Translations under genes and position numbers: made by a program
The notes under the pieces: model-generated
Told to the model about the DNA's origin: nothing
What the model saw: the letters and a program-made list of their open reading frames with translations, nothing else
The model's database searches: none
Assembly (NCBI GenBank): GCA_031555505.1
Contig: JAVBUH010000018.1
Coordinates: 1-41,647 of the forward strand
Source: JAJDIA01 sp031555505
GTDB taxonomy: Bacteria; Bacteroidota; Bacteroidia; Bacteroidales; Tannerellaceae
Direction: 5' to 3'
Length of the DNA: 41,647 nt
Shown: positions 1 to 6,283 of the stretch, one piece after another
Numbering within the stretch: the stretch's first letter is position 1
Layout: each line of letters starts with the position of its first letter

Positions 1-1
1 G

Positions 2-9
2 TATCTTTA
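2..9 (+). promoter_or_regulatory. Bacteroidota -7 box before the chimeric integrase ORF
   Basis: TATCTTTA fits TAnnTTTG with one mismatch and sits 19 bp before the ATG at 29. The -33 element would lie outside the window. It was probably the promoter of the original integrase gene. Confidence 0.4.
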
Positions 10-28
10 ACCCATTATTTTTTAGAGT

Positions 29-1204
29 ATGAGACAGACATTTAATGTGCTTTTCTTTATCAGGAAAACACGAACAGTGAAATCGGGTGAAACCCCTATC
101 ATGTTGAGAATCTCCATTCAGGGGCAGTTGGCAGAAATCCAATTGAAACGCACGGTAAAGCCCACCCAATGGAATCAGAAGAAAGAACGATGTACGGGCA
201 AGGATGCCGCATCGTTGGAAATCAACCGTTATCTGGAATCGGTGAGACTTCGTTTGTTCGACATTCACCGGACAATGGAGCAGGTGTTGAAGAAGTTGGA
301 GTTGACAAAAGAGCTTAACGGCGTTGCATATCCTACAAATGCGCTGGTATTGTTCTCCGATGACGACCTCCGTAACTCGATGTTTCATTATGCAAAAGTG
401 GAGTGTGCGAGGTTTAAAGGTACAGGATCGGAAGAGTTTATCGACCAAAAGAGCGTCATAACAAATATTGCCATCCAAGCAGAAGAGGCATATAATTTTG
501 TGTTGCGACATATCAACAAAGGGGCTACAGTCGAAGGAGTTTATACCGTTTCACATTGGGAATACCCGATTAAAGCCGTGCGTGAGGCTATTCGTAATGC
601 AATTGTGCATCGAGATTATTCGCTTACAGGTAAAGACGTGAAGGTGGCTGTCTATGACGATATGATTGAAATTACAAGCCCCGGACTTCTCCCTCCGTCG
701 ATTGACTATTCCGCTATGGAAAGCCGTCAAAGCGATGCGCGAAATAAAGTAATTGCACCTATATTTAAGCGGTTGGGAATTATCGACCAATGGGGCAACG
801 GGTTGAAACTGATTTTCGATGAGTTGAAAGCCTATCCGCAGATTGGATTTCAGTGGAAAGAAGTTGGATTATCATTTCAGGTTCAGTTTGTAAAGTTGGA
901 CTATGTCGCGAAGCAAGAGTTAGGGCAAGAGTTAGGGCAAGAGTTGGGGCAAGAGTTAGCAGAGCAAACAATGTACAGTTTAATTCTTGAAAAACTAACG
1001 GTTGAGCCGATGTCTCGTCAAGACTTGGTTGTCGCGTTTAATCTCAAAAAAGTTTCCGGTTATCTTAATCGGACGCTGACTAAACTACTCGCACAAAAAT
1101 TAATAGAACATACTATTCCCGACACACCGAATCACCCTGCACAGAAATTCCAACTTACTGAACGTGGCAAGATGTTCTTGGAGTTATTATTGGACGCCAA
1201 ATAA
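29..1204 (+). CDS. Chimeric ORF: integrase arm-binding N-terminus fused to RecG-like ATP-binding protein
   Basis: 391 aa. Residues 1 to about 88 look like the N-terminal arm-DNA-binding domain of Bacteroidales tyrosine integrases (start MRQTFNVLFFIRK, then the TGKD...EINRYLE helix). No integrase core or catalytic domain follows. From about residue 90 the chain matches the second half of AlbA_2/RecG-like transcriptional regulators: CARFKGT at about 128, a GHKL-type ATP-binding segment with EAIRNAIVHRDYS at about 185, and a QWGNGL motif near 258. A run of four QEL(G/A) units (about 294-309) leads to a C-terminal winged helix (about 315-391). The AlbA_2 DNA-binding domain that normally starts this family is missing. 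The simplest reading is a deletion that joined two neighbouring genes in frame. Whether the product is functional cannot be told from sequence. Confidence 0.75.
   Translation: MRQTFNVLFFIRKTRTVKSGETPIMLRISIQGQLAEIQLKRTVKPTQWNQKKERCTGKDAASLEINRYLESVRLRLFDIHRTMEQVLKKLELTKELNGVAYPTNALVLFSDDDLRNSMFHYAKVECARFKGTGSEEFIDQKSVITNIAIQAEEAYNFVLRHINKGATVEGVYTVSHWEYPIKAVREAIRNAIVHRDYSLTGKDVKVAVYDDMIEITSPGLLPPSIDYSAMESRQSDARNKVIAPIFKRLGIIDQWGNGLKLIFDELKAYPQIGFQWKEVGLSFQVQFVKLDYVAKQELGQELGQELGQELAEQTMYSLILEKLTVEPMSRQDLVVAFNLKKVSGYLNRTLTKLLAQKLIEHTIPDTPNHPAQKFQLTERGKMFLELLLDAK
910..960 (+). repeat. 12-bp in-frame tandem repeat encoding QELG units
   Basis: Four near-identical 12-bp units (caagagttaggg type) encode QELGQELGQELGQELA between the ATP-binding part and the winged helix. 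Unit-number changes would keep the frame, so this alters linker length rather than switching the gene off. Confidence 0.85.
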
Positions 1205-1256
1205 AGTTAGTCGTATTTCAAGACATATAAAAAACATTTGCAACGAAATAATTGTT

Positions 1257-1276
1257 ATATCTGTGAACATATCTGT
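1257..1276 (+). promoter_or_regulatory. Direct repeat, candidate operator of the XRE antitoxin
   Basis: ATATCTGT occurs at 1257-1264 and again at 1269-1276, exactly 12 bp apart and just upstream of the -7 box. That is a plausible autoregulation site for the HTH protein that follows. No binding data. Confidence 0.4.
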
Positions 1277-1287
1277 TGACAAATTAC

Positions 1288-1295
1288 TATCTTTG
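1288..1295 (+). promoter_or_regulatory. Perfect TAnnTTTG box immediately before the antitoxin start
   Basis: TATCTTTG matches the Bacteroidota -7 consensus. The ATG at 1300 is only 4 bp further on, so transcription would begin at or next to the start codon, giving a leaderless or near-leaderless mRNA. No good -33 TTTG is seen 19-21 bp upstream. Confidence 0.55.
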
Positions 1296-1299
1296 CATC

Positions 1300-1854
1300 A
1301 TGAATAGTGTCGGACAATATATCGACTCCCTTATCAAAGAGGGTGGGCACAAGCAATCAGACATTGCGAGAGCTATTGGCGTACAACGTCAATTGCTCAG
1401 CTATATCATTTCAGGACAACGTGAATTGTCCATGCCGCTGGCTCTGAAGTTGGAATCGTTTTTCAACTTGCCCGAGGGAAAACTCCTCAAAATGCAGGTT
1501 GAAAACAGTATTCACAACTATAAATATCAACTCAAATATGAATTGGCAGAGCAGTTGCTCAAAGCCAATGCCTTTTGGTCTTATGCGAATGTATCAGCAG
1601 AGAAAATTCCCGCTGACGAGCTAATTGAAAAGGCTTTTATATATCTCGACTTAAAGGATATAGCAAAACTGTTTGAACTTTACACAAGGGATTATATCCG
1701 AAAAATCTGGCGGGAGAAGATGGCTATTCAAGGCGACTATCTTTTCAACCTCAATGTGATGATTGCTCTCTACTATTTCGACATCAGGCAACCTGAAAAA
1801 TACCTCAAACGAGTTGAACGTGAACATCTAAAACATCTATTGGAATATGTGTAA
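1300..1854 (+). CDS. XRE-type HTH antitoxin of a nucleotidyltransferase TA module
   Basis: 184 aa from the ATG at 1300; an upstream in-frame ATG at 1276 lies before the -7 box and is unlikely to be used. Residues about 5-60 form an XRE/HigA-like helix-turn-helix (SDIARAIGVQRQLLSYIISG). The rest is helical and includes an aromatic stretch resembling the C-terminal parts of HTH proteins that partner AbiEii-type toxins. It overlaps the toxin gene by 8 bp, so the two are translationally coupled. The role inferred is to neutralise the downstream nucleotidyltransferase and repress the operon. The HTH and gene order are seen directly; the antitoxin role is inferred from context. Confidence 0.75.
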   Translation: MNSVGQYIDSLIKEGGHKQSDIARAIGVQRQLLSYIISGQRELSMPLALKLESFFNLPEGKLLKMQVENSIHNYKYQLKYELAEQLLKANAFWSYANVSAEKIPADELIEKAFIYLDLKDIAKLFELYTRDYIRKIWREKMAIQGDYLFNLNVMIALYYFDIRQPEKYLKRVEREHLKHLLEYV

Positions 1855-2503
1855 AGGTTTGACAGAGAAAATAGACACCATTATTGAGAAGGTGGCAGCC
1901 ATGGAAAGTATCAAGCCCTATATCTTAGCTGGCGGAACTGCTCTTGCCATGCAGATAGGACACCGCAAAAGCGAAGATTTGGATTTTATGATGTGGCGCA
2001 AGTCAAAAACAGAAAAGCCTGAGGTCGATTGGACTACCATCGAAAAAGAACTTATAGAGAAAATCAGCGAGGTGGAGAGTTTTAATATGCTTGGTTTCGA
2101 TCAGGTGGAATTTGTTGTAGCGGGTGTTAAATTCTCATTTTACGTAAGCAATAATTATTGCCCCGTATCGGAACCTGTTCCGTATCTTGGAAATATTCGT
2201 CTTGCGGATATCTACTCGATTATGGCTATGAAAATGGAAGTAATGCTTCGTAGAATGAAGATGAGGGACTACTACGATATTTATGCTATTCTGAAAGAGG
2301 GGTATGATATTTCAAAAGGGATTGACGCTGCATTGAAATACTCGCAGCATAAGTTAAGTACCAAAAATATCGTGATGATGCTATTGTCAGACAGGTTTAT
2401 GTCGGATGAAAATTTCGAGCAACTCGATCCGAAATACAATGTATCGAAAGAGGATATTCGCGAGGATATTCTTCAAAAGCTGAAGAACGCCGCATTGGCA
2501 TGA
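1847..2503 (+). CDS. AbiEii/AbiGii-type nucleotidyltransferase toxin (module 1)
   Basis: 218 aa. It carries the polymerase-beta-like nucleotidyltransferase signature of the AbiEii (PF08843) family: GGTALA at residues 29-34, then RKSEDLDF (40-47) with the metal-binding D-x-D pair at D44 and D46. A conserved basic/acidic block follows (MRDYYDIYAIL, near 142). Characterised relatives such as AbiEii and the mycobacterial MenT toxins transfer nucleotides, in MenT to tRNA acceptor ends, and arrest growth. Start chosen at ATG 1847 because it overlaps the antitoxin stop. The family match is strong; the substrate is unknown. Confidence 0.85.
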   Translation: MCKGLTEKIDTIIEKVAAMESIKPYILAGGTALAMQIGHRKSEDLDFMMWRKSKTEKPEVDWTTIEKELIEKISEVESFNMLGFDQVEFVVAGVKFSFYVSNNYCPVSEPVPYLGNIRLADIYSIMAMKMEVMLRRMKMRDYYDIYAILKEGYDISKGIDAALKYSQHKLSTKNIVMMLLSDRFMSDENFEQLDPKYNVSKEDIREDILQKLKNAALA

Positions 2504-2683
2504 TTTTTTTTGTTTCATTGCTTCGGTGAATTGCAAAATTTTGCTACCTTTACGCAGTAATTGAACCGACAAAGTAGAGTCCAGCAAAGCTGTGCAAAGT
2601 GGACGCCTGAAATGGGTGGGACTTTTACGTAAACGAGCATATAAAATCTTGATATATTGAGTGTTATCTGAATCGGTCGATCC
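2504..2683. other. Intergenic segment upstream of the dispersed repeat
   Basis: No convincing gene. A -7-like TACCTTTA lies near 2542, and the frame ending PWWHHF-stop at 2700-2702 is closed by TGA at 2658-2660. A GTG at 2661 would give only 13 residues. It may be a decayed copy of the small-protein unit seen intact at 41158-41271. Confidence 0.4.
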
Positions 2684-2797
2684 CTGGTGGCACCACTTTT
2701 AAAAGACTTCAAAATTGGAAAATCCCTGAAATACAGACGTTTCAGGGATTTTTCTTTTCTACAAAATCCCACTTTTTTAGCAGATTTAGGCAGTTTC
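2684..2797 (+). repeat. Dispersed repeat copy A (inverted relative to copy B at 41063-41176)
   Basis: About 114 bp, about 94% identical by eye to the reverse complement of 41063-41176. It begins at CTGGTGGCACCACTT, which in one frame encodes WWHHF-stop, contains a 13-bp-stem terminator hairpin and ends at AGGCAGTTTC. The match stops sharply on both sides. It looks like the 3' end and terminator of a multi-copy small gene. Confidence 0.85.
2719..2753 (+). terminator. Intrinsic terminator inside repeat copy A
   Basis: Stem AAAATCCCTGAAA (2719-2731), 8-base loop, TTTCAGGGATTTT (2740-2752), then further T. Thirteen perfect pairs. The stem is A/T-flanked, so it could act in both directions, but it fits + strand best. 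Confidence 0.75.
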
Positions 2798-2843
2798 ACC
2801 GGGCAGAGTGAAAGTTTCGTGCTAATTCTGAAACAAAGTTATT

Positions 2844-2898
2844 TTTGTCTTATAGACAAAACAAAAACAGTATATTTCCGTCTTGTTTGTAGGACAAG
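2844..2898 (+). promoter_or_regulatory. Two operator-like inverted repeats YTTGT-N7-ACAAR upstream of the AbiEi-like gene
   Basis: Site 1 is TTTGT-N7-ACAAA at 2844-2860 (arms extend to a perfect 7-bp TTTGTCT/AGACAAA). Site 2 is CTTGT-N7-ACAAG at 2882-2898. Both have the same half-site and spacing, centres 38 bp apart, ending 24 bp before the -33 element. The characterised streptococcal AbiEi binds paired inverted repeats upstream of its own promoter, so this arrangement fits autorepression. Confidence 0.6.
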
Positions 2899-2922
2899 AA
2901 TATTCCTAACTTATCCTAATAT

Positions 2923-2953
2923 TTTGTTTTGTTTCCAAAATGCACTATATTTG
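2923..2953 (+). promoter_or_regulatory. Consensus Bacteroidota promoter of the AbiEi/AbiEii-like operon
   Basis: TTTG at 2923-2926, 19-bp spacer, TATATTTG at 2946-2953: a full match to TTTG-N19/21-TAnnTTTG. The start codon is at 2980, giving a leader of about 20 nt. Confidence 0.8.
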
Positions 2954-2979
2954 CAGCATAATAGAAACAAAATAAAGAA

Positions 2980-3597
2980 ATGACCTTTCTGGAATTTAAG
3001 AATCAACTATTCGATTTGGCATGCTTCAATATCTATCAGGTATACGCATGGCAACCGGATTTTGACCGGAATAACCTTACCCGTTGGGCTAAAAAGGGGT
3101 ATCTTATCCGGTTGCGGCAGGGCTATTTTGCCTTTTCGGAATATAAGAGCAAGCCGGATTATTCCCTTTATTTTGCTAACCGGATTTACCGTCCGTCCTA
3201 TATTAGCCTGCACGCAGCTTTGTCGTTCTATGGGATGATACCGGAAGCGGTAGTACAGATTACCAGTGTGACATCGCTAAAAACGGCATCTTTCGCCAAT
3301 GATTTTGGCGAATATTCATATAAGAATGTCAAGGAAAACCTGATGTTCGGGTATGAATTGAAGCCAATGGCAGACAACCGTACCATACAGTTTGCCACAC
3401 CCGAGAAGGCATTGCTTGATTTGCTATATCTTTATCCGTTCTATGATAGCGAGCAGGAATTAGAAGAACTACGTTTGGATGAATATTACATGCATGATGA
3501 TTTAAACAAGGATTTGCTGATGGATTATTGTGCCAAGTTTCAGAGCAAGGCACTTGACCATCGGGTAAAGCTACTTCTTAAAACTTACGGTTTATGA
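2980..3597 (+). CDS. AbiEi-like antitoxin (winged-helix)
   Basis: 205 aa. The N-terminal ~70 residues look like the AbiEi winged helix (NNLTRWAKKGYLIRLRQGYF); the middle has the IYRPSYISLHAALSFYG segment usual for AbiEi antitoxins, and the ATPEKALLDLLY motif near 137-148 is also family-typical. It overlaps the next gene by ATGA (3594-3597), the coupling seen in abiE operons. In abiE systems AbiEi represses the operon and counteracts AbiEii without direct contact (type IV). Start at 2980 is supported by the consensus promoter and the AAAGAAATG context. Confidence 0.85.
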   Translation: MTFLEFKNQLFDLACFNIYQVYAWQPDFDRNNLTRWAKKGYLIRLRQGYFAFSEYKSKPDYSLYFANRIYRPSYISLHAALSFYGMIPEAVVQITSVTSLKTASFANDFGEYSYKNVKENLMFGYELKPMADNRTIQFATPEKALLDLLYLYPFYDSEQELEELRLDEYYMHDDLNKDLLMDYCAKFQSKALDHRVKLLLKTYGL

Positions 3598-4382
3598 TAC
3601 AGATTGAACAGATAAGAAATTATTTTCCGGCTCCAATCCGTGGAAATTCGGGTTTCGATAAGCACATACTAAAAGAGTATTTGCAGTTGATGATTTTGGA
3701 TTACCTTTCTTCTACTCCAAACATCCAAAAAATGACTTTTATCGGCGGGACAAACCTGCGTTTGGTAAAAGGAATAGACAGGTTCTCCGAAGATTTGGAT
3801 TTCGACTGTAAAGACCTCTCAAAAGACGAGTTTATTGAAATGACAAACGGAGTAATCCAGTTTTTGGAACGTTCAGGGTTGCAGGTAGAGGCGAAGGATA
3901 AAGATAATCCGAAACTGACGGCTTTCCGACGTAATATTCATTTCCCTGAACTATTATTCGATTTAGGATTAAGCGGACACAAGGAAGAACGTTTCTTGAT
4001 AAAGGTCGAGAGCCAAGACCAAGGAATTGTTTATCCTCCGGTTATCACAAATATCAAAGGGTGCGGATTCTTTTTCCCGTTTTCCGTTCCTTCCGATGGT
4101 GTATTGTGCAGTATGAAAATAGCCGCCATGTTAGCCCGTGCCAAAGGCCGTGATTTTTACGACCTGATGTTTCTACTATCACAAGCGAAACCCGATTACG
4201 ATTTTCTTTCAAAGCGTTGCGGAGTACATAACTTGCAAGAATTCAAACAAGCAACAGCCGAACTATTAAAAACGGTTGATTTGAAGAAGAAACAAATGGA
4301 CTTTGAACATTTGCTTTTCAATAAGGTGAATAGCGAAAAGATTTTGAGGTTTGGTGAATTTGTGGATTCACTTACAGAGTAA
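3594..4382 (+). CDS. AbiEii-type nucleotidyltransferase toxin (module 2)
   Basis: 262 aa. Nucleotidyltransferase signature FIGGTNLRL at about 49-57 and RFSEDLDFD at 63-71 (D67, D69), followed by the conserved C-terminal AKGRDFYDLMFLL block. Longer than and clearly different from the toxin at 1847-2503, so not a recent duplicate. The ATGA overlap with the AbiEi-like gene marks a true cognate pair. Members give abortive phage infection or reversible growth arrest; what this one does is not visible from sequence. Confidence 0.87.
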   Translation: MIQIEQIRNYFPAPIRGNSGFDKHILKEYLQLMILDYLSSTPNIQKMTFIGGTNLRLVKGIDRFSEDLDFDCKDLSKDEFIEMTNGVIQFLERSGLQVEAKDKDNPKLTAFRRNIHFPELLFDLGLSGHKEERFLIKVESQDQGIVYPPVITNIKGCGFFFPFSVPSDGVLCSMKIAAMLARAKGRDFYDLMFLLSQAKPDYDFLSKRCGVHNLQEFKQATAELLKTVDLKKKQMDFEHLLFNKVNSEKILRFGEFVDSLTE

Positions 4383-4519
4383 TTTGATGCGAAATGTGCG
4401 TTTCGGAACAAAAGAAAAGCAAATTAGAATGCCGACACATAATAAATTCTACAGGCAGATGCCACATAAGAAAGAACAACATGATGCCCTTCAGCTGTTT
4501 GGGTATATTCAAGGACGTT

Positions 4520-5725
4520 TCATTTTATAGACGTATTATATAGCTGCTTTTTTACTTCAAAGCAATGAAAAGTCAGTTGATCATCTGATTGCTCATAATT
4601 GATTTGATAGTCAGCACTAATGTACAAGCCATCTTTATGGACAAAAAATGTGGAACAGTTATAGATAGCTTCGGGAAATAATGTCTCACCAATGATGTCC
4701 AAGTCCTTATTCAGGATGATTACGGAAAACGCTTTACGACCAAATAACGAACGACGTAAATATTTACCAAGTGCAGGGTCTTCTTCTACCTCCGGATGAG
4801 CAAAACGATAATACACTTCCCGATACGGATCGTATATCAAATCACCATAACGAGGCAACTCAAGGTTACGTTTAACCGCCAAGTAGGTATCATCAGGTCT
4901 TTTCTCCACCTTAATCCTATCAATATACCGGCTTTTCGCCTTTACCTTCCGAACATCCAGGCCGTCGAATGAAGAAGTATAGATCCAATGATCAGACTCA
5001 AACGAATAAATGAATTGTTTCCCGTCAAAAGCACGGCTGAAGTCAGAACTATAGCCATTTGTACCGTATAAGTATTTCCGCTCCAGGATATGCTCGAAAG
5101 TCAACGGCAACATAGTTGCTTCCTGACTTATCGTGTCAATAAAAACGGATAATGGTGTCTTTTCCATGGGATAGAGATGATCTGTCTCTCTTTGCGTAAT
5201 ATACATCTTACTGCCGTCAAACACAATCGGTTTATGGGAAGAACAGGAAGAGGGTATATAGGAAGAAATAACTTTATAACCTGTCTTTGTTTCACCATAT
5301 CTGATTGTTTGAACGATCGTGGCAGAAGTGTCAATCCGCATGATACCTTCCACTGCATAAGAAGTCACATATAGATTGTCAAAATCTTTGCTGTAATAGC
5401 CTGATATCAAGGGAATTCCATTCATTCCTTCACGGGGCATCTCAAATTTGAACAGGAAATCCTGTGTTTTGAAATCGTAGAATAGTATTTGGTTTGTTTC
5501 GTAATTTAAGAAAGTAAAATACTCTTTCCCACTTTGGTCAGTAAAGGTATAGATAAACCGGAAATGGTATCGCGTTTCCGAATCCAGATCGAATGACAAC
5601 CGTTTGTCATTTAAGACCAAATCACAGATATATACAGGTGGATTCTCTTCGTTGTTTCCTTGATTTTGTCGACATGATATAGGCAACAAAAACAGAATCA
5701 AACAAAATATGCTGCTTCGATACAT
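4520..5725 (-). CDS. DUF4221 family lipoprotein (beta-propeller-like)
   Basis: 401 aa from the ATG at 5725; the frame stays open upstream but this start gives a clean lipoprotein signal (MYRSSIFCLILFLLPISC, Cys18). After the lipobox comes a beta-rich chain with repeated F-D/W-type strands, as in the 6-bladed-propeller/DUF4221 proteins of Bacteroidales. These are commonly found beside NVEALA peptides, as here. Probably anchored in the outer or inner membrane facing the periplasm. Molecular function unknown. Last gene of the minus-strand cluster 6941-4520. Confidence 0.7.
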   Translation of the reverse strand: MYRSSIFCLILFLLPISCRQNQGNNEENPPVYICDLVLNDKRLSFDLDSETRYHFRFIYTFTDQSGKEYFTFLNYETNQILFYDFKTQDFLFKFEMPREGMNGIPLISGYYSKDFDNLYVTSYAVEGIMRIDTSATIVQTIRYGETKTGYKVISSYIPSSCSSHKPIVFDGSKMYITQRETDHLYPMEKTPLSVFIDTISQEATMLPLTFEHILERKYLYGTNGYSSDFSRAFDGKQFIYSFESDHWIYTSSFDGLDVRKVKAKSRYIDRIKVEKRPDDTYLAVKRNLELPRYGDLIYDPYREVYYRFAHPEVEEDPALGKYLRRSLFGRKAFSVIILNKDLDIIGETLFPEAIYNCSTFFVHKDGLYISADYQINYEQSDDQLTFHCFEVKKQLYNTSIK

Positions 5726-5843
5726 AATCTTTATATAAAAATAAATTTGTTGTCTTCTTTTTAAATGAAAGAGGAAGATGTATATTCGTGATGATCCATT
5801 AGAGATGAACTGATAATATACAAATCCTCTTTCCTTTATAGTG

Positions 5844-6062
5844 TTAGAAGCCACAAGGGCATGGATGAACATTATCTTGATAGTTACAATAATGTTCATA
5901 ATCTTTATCCATGGCACAATATTTCTGTATGTAAGCTAATGCTTCCATATTGCTTAATGCCAAGTCGGATAAACTTACATCGTTCTTTTTTTCATTCATT
6001 TGCCATGCGGAAGCACCAACAATTGCTGCCAGACAAGCTATTGTAATTATTTTTTTCTTCAT
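5844..6062 (-). CDS. NVEALA-type small secreted peptide
   Basis: 72 aa. A signal-like segment (MKKKIITIACLAAIVGAS) is followed by LALSNMEALA at about 34-43, a variant of the NVEALA motif that gives the family its name. The tail after it has four cysteines (YCAMDKDYEHYC and PCPCG). NVEALA peptides occur next to DUF4221 or propeller lipoproteins in gut Bacteroidales, where the motif resembles a double-Ala leader cleavage point; processing and function are not established. RBS-like AAGAAAG lies just upstream. Confidence 0.75.
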   Translation of the reverse strand: MKKKIITIACLAAIVGASAWQMNEKKNDVSLSDLALSNMEALAYIQKYCAMDKDYEHYCNYQDNVHPCPCGF

Positions 6063-6176
6063 ATACTTTCTTGATTTATGTTTAGTTTTAATTAAGAAAA
6101 ACAGAACTATTTTTTACGCTTACTCTTCTTCAGCGAAAATCCGTTAAGTTCTTAGCCGGTTGTTTTTATTTTTTGC

Positions 6177-6184
6177 TACCTTTG
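6177..6184 (+). promoter_or_regulatory. TAnnTTTG box for an sRNA candidate
   Basis: TACCTTTG is a perfect -7 box facing right. The only -33-like TTG (6160-6162) is too close, so the upstream element is weak. Confidence 0.45.
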
Positions 6185-6189
6185 TTTCA

Positions 6190-6283
6190 TGTTACCTCCT
6201 TTCTCTCTTATTAGACACTGGGGGGACAAACCGGGGAGATTGCTTTGAGTTTGAAGGGCACAGGGCATCTCCCTGTCTTTTTC
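6190..6283 (+). ncRNA. Candidate ~95-nt small RNA opposite the NVEALA cluster
   Basis: Delimited by the -7 box at 6177-6184 and an intrinsic terminator: ACAGGG (6260-6265), 5-nt loop, CCCTGT (6271-6276), then CTTTTT. An alternative 7-bp pairing (GGGAGAT with ATCTCCC) competes with the terminator stem. No ORF of note. It runs antisense to the gap between the NVEALA and DUF1573 genes, so it could base-pair with that mRNA. Prediction only. Confidence 0.45.

Noticed and set aside
910..960. CRISPR-like repeat array
   Set aside because: Units are 12 bp without spacers and lie within a coding frame; no CRISPR array or cas gene was seen anywhere in the window.
2660..2702. tRNA 3' end or tRNA-derived att site (TCGATCCCTGGTGGCACCA)
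   Set aside because: No cloverleaf can be drawn upstream, and in copy B the same bases follow unrelated sequence and encode WWHHF-stop. The shared part starts at CTGGTGG, not at a T-arm.
2687..2983. Open frame starting MAPLLKDFKIGKSLKYRRF, also present in the other repeat copy
   Set aside because: It runs through the terminator hairpin and, in copy A, on into the AbiEi operators and promoter. The conservation is explained by the repeat DNA.
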